The notes under the pieces: generated by a model
Seen by the model: the letters and a program-made list of their open reading frames with translations, nothing else
Databases searched by the model: none
Told to the model about the DNA's origin: nothing
In this document: positions 6,363-9,396 of the stretch, piece after piece
How the letters are laid out: each line of letters begins with the position of its first letter
How positions within the stretch are numbered: position 1 is the stretch's first letter
Program-made: the position numbers and the translations under genes
NCBI GenBank assembly: GCA_026392325.1
Contig: JAPLCH010000168.1
Span: 1 to 9,396, forward strand
Origin: Solirubrobacterales bacterium
GTDB lineage: Bacteria; Actinomycetota; Thermoleophilia; Solirubrobacterales; Solirubrobacteraceae
Direction: 5' to 3'
Length of the DNA stretch: 9,396 nucleotides

Positions 6363-7054
6363 CACCGTGCCGCCACCCCGGCAAGCCGCCTGATCGCAAG
6401 CAGGCTCAACCCTTGAAGCAAAGCCGCAACAACCAGCAGGCCGAGCGAAAGTGGACTTCCCATCATCTGCCCGACCATGTGGGGCATCAGGAGTGCCCCT
6501 CCCAGAAGCCCCAGCAGGGGCAATGCGCAGACGAGATTGCCAGTAAACCTCGCCTGAGCAGTCGCAGCCCGCGCCTCAGCCCGAGACCTGTGACCCGATT
6601 CTGAGGCAGATGCCACTGACCGCAGCGACAGCGAAAGGTTGCCTCCGCAGCGCAGATGCATCTCGACAGCGAAAGCCATGGGAATCCAGAGATCCCCATT
6701 GACTCCTCCCGTCAGTCGGTTCAGCGCATTTGAGACGGAGCTGCCGCGCATGCAATCCCTCGCGAACGACGCCAAATCTCTACCGACCTGCGAACTAGGA
6801 GACCCAACCCGTACTGCGGCCGACACCAGCACCTCCCCGCTGTCAACAGCGTCAGACAATGAACGAAGTGCGGCGGGAATACCGACTTCAAGTTTCCTCC
6901 TCCGCAAACCTCTGACTGGACGCTCAGCTGTCTTCCGGATGCCCGAACGACACCAATCCCCCAGCCGCTTGCCCCAAACGTTGCTTTCAATCCTCAAGGC
7001 AAACCAGAGAGCGACCCCCGACACTCCAGCCGCCGAGAGACCAAGCGACGGCAC
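6362..7054 (-). CDS. tadB: TadB-like type II/IV secretion platform protein (GspF/T2SF domain)
   Basis: This is the first of two paired membrane platform proteins of a Tad/Flp system. In 230 residues there is an N-terminal hydrophobic segment (about 3-20), a basic cytoplasmic linker (28-55), a T2SF core at about 58-165 containing IPAALRSLSDAVDSGEVL and the EMHLRCGGNLSLSL motif near 131-144 (the family pattern of glycine followed by 'L...L'), and two C-terminal membrane segments at about 172-190 and 202-220. The GTG start at 7054 directly follows the cpaF stop, with AGGGGA at 7066-7061 as a good ribosome site 6 bases away. The length is at the short end for TadB. It lies between cpaF and tadC, the normal order. 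Confidence 0.85.
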   Translation of the reverse strand: MPSLGLSAAGVSGVALWFALRIESNVWGKRLGDWCRSGIRKTAERPVRGLRRRKLEVGIPAALRSLSDAVDSGEVLVSAAVRVGSPSSQVGRDLASFARDCMRGSSVSNALNRLTGGVNGDLWIPMAFAVEMHLRCGGNLSLSLRSVASASESGHRSRAEARAATAQARFTGNLVCALPLLGLLGGALLMPHMVGQMMGSPLSLGLLVVAALLQGLSLLAIRRLAGVAAR

Positions 7055-8224
7055 TCAAGTTCCCCTCAAGCCGACAATCAACTCCCTTGCCGCCCCAGCC
7101 TCCGAAGCCCAGAAGCCCGTCCCATCCTCCGCAACGGAGAACAGATCCTCAACCTCAACGCCAGGTCCGGCCTTGAACACCGCAACCTGAGTGATGGAAC
7201 GAGAGCCATCAGACCGCCTCTCCTGGTGAACCAACAGTTGGAACGCCGAGCTGATCCTCTGTTCCACGGCTGCGTGAGGCAGCCCGGACGCGGCTTGCAA
7301 GACAAGCCCGGTCAACCTTTCGACTGCACCGGCTGGAGAGTCTGCGTGAACGGTTGAAAGCGACCCTCGATGGCCAGTACTGAGCGCATCGAGCATGTCC
7401 AGCGCCTCCGGGCCGCGAACCTCACCAACAACAATCCGGTCGGGACGCATTCTCAACGCATTGCGCACGAGGTCCCTCATTGACACCGCCCCTCGTCCAC
7501 CCGGGGAGGCGGGCCGCGTTTCAAGCCTGACCACATGCGGATGCTGGAGATCAAGCTCAGCAGCGTCCTCAATGGTGATGATCCGCTCCTCATGGGGAAT
7601 GCACCTCGCGAGCGCAGCAAGCGTCGTCGTCTTGCCAGACCCAGTCGCTCCGCTAATCAGGATGTTGAGACCATCCACAACCGCCCAACTGAGCAGATCG
7701 GAAAGCTCAGCGGTCAATGTTCCGCTCTCAACAAGGTCAGACATCCCCATGCCCCCGGGCTTGAACCGCCTGATGGTGACCACCGGCCCCGCGATTGCGA
7801 GTGGAGGCAAGATCACATTGACCCGGGATCCATCAGGGAGCGTGGCGTCAGCGACTGGAGACATATCGTCGGCTCGTCGGCCGACAGAGCCAAGCAGCCG
7901 ATCCACCGCCTCGCGCAGCGCCTCCATGCTGCTGAACCGAATGTCCGTCAGTTCCATCACTCCCAGCCGTTCAACCCATATGTCGGATGGCCCATTGATC
8001 ATCACCTCGCTTACCTCCGGGTCGCGCATCAGGCCATCCACCAGACCCAAGCCGGTCGCTTCAGCTGTGAGCACCTGGACCAGCGAGTTCCGTGCCGCTG
8101 GACCCACGAAGCAGACTTCTCTATCTATCACCCTGCGCATCACGGCTTCAACCCCATCGCCATCGCCCAGAATCGCCTCGTCAAGCGCAATCGCCTTGAG
8201 CCACTCGATGGCCTCGCGATTCAC
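7055..8224 (-). CDS. cpaF: CpaF/TadA-type secretion ATPase of a Tad/Flp system
   Basis: This cytoplasmic hexameric ATPase of the VirB11/GspE superfamily powers pilus assembly through TadB and TadC. The 389-residue protein has an N-terminal domain with the MINGPSDIWVER motif (75-86) typical of CpaF, then the ATPase core. Walker A GATGSGKTTT is at 192-201, the Asp box IITIED at 215-220, Walker B RIVVGEVRG at 263-271 and the His box GHRGSLSTVHA at 284-294. All catalytic motifs are present, so it should be active. Length is slightly short; the long N-terminal segment of some CpaF proteins is reduced. The GTG start at 8224 overlaps the cpaB-like stop as GTGA and has GGGGAG at 8238-8233 as ribosome site, 8 bases away. 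It is followed immediately by tadB. Confidence 0.95.
   Translation of the reverse strand: MNREAIEWLKAIALDEAILGDGDGVEAVMRRVIDREVCFVGPAARNSLVQVLTAEATGLGLVDGLMRDPEVSEVMINGPSDIWVERLGVMELTDIRFSSMEALREAVDRLLGSVGRRADDMSPVADATLPDGSRVNVILPPLAIAGPVVTIRRFKPGGMGMSDLVESGTLTAELSDLLSWAVVDGLNILISGATGSGKTTTLAALARCIPHEERIITIEDAAELDLQHPHVVRLETRPASPGGRGAVSMRDLVRNALRMRPDRIVVGEVRGPEALDMLDALSTGHRGSLSTVHADSPAGAVERLTGLVLQAASGLPHAAVEQRISSAFQLLVHQERRSDGSRSITQVAVFKAGPGVEVEDLFSVAEDGTGFWASEAGAARELIVGLRGT
7061..7066 (-). promoter_or_regulatory. Ribosome binding site of tadB
   Basis: AGGGGA on the minus strand lies in the last codons of cpaF, 6 bases before the GTG at 7054-7052. It supports the GTG that abuts the cpaF stop as the tadB start. 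Confidence 0.6.
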
Positions 8225-8847
8225 TGACCGCGCTCCCCGGTTCCCCGCGGGAGAAGCCTGACCTCTGCTCCGGAAGAGGACGCTCCAGCTATCGCAACTG
8301 CCTGGGCAACAGTCGTACGCAGGTCGGCCTGAACCCTGCTCTCAACCGCCGAGCCAGACGAATCTGCCGCTGGCTTGGCTGAAACCACCTCAATGTTCCT
8401 GCAGATGAACCGTGGCTTCCCCCCAGGTCGCATTGAGAGAACATCAATGCGTGACCCCGACCGGAGTATCCCGAGTGGAGCCACGGCCTCAACTGTCGCA
8501 ATCCGCTCCCCTGGACCAAGGGGACTGGCGCCACTCCCTTCACGCGTCGTCCCCGGACCAAGGACCACTCCCGCAGACAACGGAAGCGCAGCGACCCGAC
8601 CCACCAGCCCTCTCCGGGACTCGATGGCTCCGATTGGCACCCATCGCCGCGGAACCTCTACGAAGTCAACATTTTCCTCACCCAAAGCTGCCCCAGCCGA
8701 AACAGCAGATGCCGCCGTGGCCACCTTCGCAAGAGGACCGATCCTCGCTTCAAGGCTGGCCTCCCGCCCATCCATCTTCCCCTGAGCCACCAGCCCGAGA
8801 AGAACGCTTGTGCAGCCGACCATCAGTGGTCTGCTCCAGGCTCTCAC
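8221..8847 (-). CDS. cpaB: SAF-domain CpaB/RcpC-like Flp pilus assembly protein
   Basis: CpaB/RcpC proteins are envelope accessory factors of Tad pili whose SAF domain may bind cell-wall glycan. From a GTG at 8847 the product is 208 residues. It has a short hydrophobic N-terminal stretch at about 7-20 (PLMVGCTSVLLGLVA) that could be a membrane anchor. A SAF domain follows at about 41-98, with the 'V.A...VSAG..L......VEVP...VP.GAI' and 'LVGRVAALPLSAGVVL' patterns. An RcpC-type region at about 110-155 contains GERIATVEAVAPLGILRSGSRIDVL. The frame is open to an ATG/GTG at 8916, inside the kinase gene, but the GTG at 8847 overlaps the kinase stop as GTGA and gives a membrane anchor at the very N-terminus, so I prefer it. 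No strong ribosome site is visible; coupling to the kinase gene is likely. Confidence 0.8.
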   Translation of the reverse strand: MRAWSRPLMVGCTSVLLGLVAQGKMDGREASLEARIGPLAKVATAASAVSAGAALGEENVDFVEVPRRWVPIGAIESRRGLVGRVAALPLSAGVVLGPGTTREGSGASPLGPGERIATVEAVAPLGILRSGSRIDVLSMRPGGKPRFICRNIEVVSAKPAADSSGSAVESRVQADLRTTVAQAVAIAGASSSGAEVRLLPRGTGERGQ

Positions 8848-9396
8848 CGTGCCGACTCGAAGCTGGAGAGGCCAATACGGGCTTCGTGAACCCTTCCCGG
8901 GCGAGACGAAATCCAACCACCGTTGGAGCGGACAAGATCCCCTGCGATTCGCACCCCACGCCCTCTCAACGCGCGCGTCCGAATGGCTGAGACAGACATG
9001 TCGGCTCGGTCACGACCAAGCACGGGAGTCAGGTTGCGCACGCTCAGTTCGACGGTGCCGGCTTCCTCTCTGATGACCATTTGAACTGACCCTTCGCCGT
9101 GCTCCAGAGCGTTTGCCACCAGGTTGGATGTGGCCTGACCAAGCTGATCGCGGTCTCCCGATACCAGCGCTTCGATTCCCTCAACATTTGAGCTGACAAT
9201 GATTCGCCTTCCAGCAGCGGAGGCCACAGCCCCCCAGCCGGTTGCAACCTCCCGCACCAGATCGTCGATGTTCACTCCCCCAGACTCAGGAGGAAGCGAC
9301 GACAGCCCGGCAAGCTGATCAGCCGCGCAGCTGATCCGACGAACTTCAGCCTTCAGCGCATGCGCTACCTCGGGCCGACTCCCACCCGAGACCCCA
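8844..9396 (-). CDS. Sensor histidine kinase, C-terminal part (partial)
   Basis: The gene enters at the right edge; the frame is open through base 9396, giving about 183 residues in view. The first 40 residues resemble the second helix of a dimerisation domain (HALKAEVRRISCAADQLAGL), followed by the linker and an HATPase_c fold. The N box is clear (QATSNLVANALEHGEG, near 9137-9090). The usual DxGxG G1 box is not found where expected: after ELSVRN come TPVLGRD (near 9050-9015). The G2 region is reduced to RGRGVRIAGDLVRSNGG (8966-8916). The phosphoacceptor histidine motif would lie outside the window. Position suggests it controls, or is co-expressed with, the Tad genes that follow. It may be a functional but divergent kinase, or an ATP-binding relic; a response regulator would be expected outside the window. 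Confidence 0.75.
   Translation of the reverse strand, partial: GVSGGSRPEVAHALKAEVRRISCAADQLAGLSSLPPESGGVNIDDLVREVATGWGAVASAAGRRIIVSSNVEGIEALVSGDRDQLGQATSNLVANALEHGEGSVQMVIREEAGTVELSVRNLTPVLGRDRADMSVSAIRTRALRGRGVRIAGDLVRSNGGWISSRPGRVHEARIGLSSFESAR

Noticed and set aside
7395..8261. A 288-codon open frame on the plus strand, opposite cpaF
   Set aside because: It mirrors a gene with every CpaF motif intact. Its product is Ser/Thr/Arg-rich with no domain pattern, as expected of the antisense of a GC-rich coding region.
8412..8990. A 192-codon plus-strand frame opposite the cpaB-like gene and kinase end
   Set aside because: Proline/serine/arginine-rich with no motif, and it spans the junction of two supported minus-strand genes; an antisense shadow.

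Overview
Every gene I can support in this window lies on the minus strand, so the transcriptional order runs from base 9396 down to base 1. Two blocks are joined. The upstream block (about 9396 to 5802) is part of a Tad/Flp-type pilus or secretion locus: the C-terminal part of a sensor histidine kinase, a SAF-domain CpaB/RcpC-like protein, the CpaF/TadA secretion ATPase, and the two short inner-membrane platform proteins TadB and TadC. The downstream block (5523 to 1) is the start of a division and cell wall (dcw) cluster in classical order: mraZ, rsmH (mraW), an ftsL-like gene, ftsI (class B penicillin-binding protein), murE, and the first codons of murF, which runs off the left edge.

The organism is most likely a member of the Actinomycetota, and from remembered protein resemblance (not a search) something near Thermoleophilia. 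The reasons are the moderately high GC, frequent GTG starts, a minimal Tad locus with short single-domain TadB and TadC, an MraZ whose wording resembles that group, and a MurE with the DNPR signature of meso-diaminopimelate-adding enzymes. No rRNA or taxonomic marker is present, so this is tentative.

The genes are packed tightly. Most junctions are 1-4 base start/stop overlaps or abutting codons (GTGA at kinase/cpaB and cpaB/cpaF, TGA-GTG at cpaF/tadB, TGATG at tadB/tadC, ATGA at rsmH/ftsL and murE/murF), which suggests translational coupling within each block. The only real intergenic gap is the 278 bases between tadC and mraZ. It holds helically spaced GTGGR-type repeats that look like an MraZ operator, a possible promoter, and two inverted repeats. 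I see no convincing terminator for the tad block, so readthrough into the dcw cluster is possible.

Functionally, the Tad block would give the ATPase motor (CpaF), the membrane platform (TadB/TadC) and a cell-envelope accessory protein (CpaB). No pilin, prepilin peptidase or CpaE/TadZ is visible here. The dcw block gives cell-division regulation and 16S rRNA methylation (MraZ, RsmH), the septal complex (FtsL-like, FtsI) and peptidoglycan precursor synthesis (MurE, MurF). The least typical items are the FtsL-like protein, with a long basic cytoplasmic extension and a Ser/Thr/Gly-rich extracytoplasmic tail, and the kinase, whose ATP-binding domain lacks a normal DxGxG box. The window otherwise looks like ordinary core genome plus a standard accessory system; I did not find a clearly new system.
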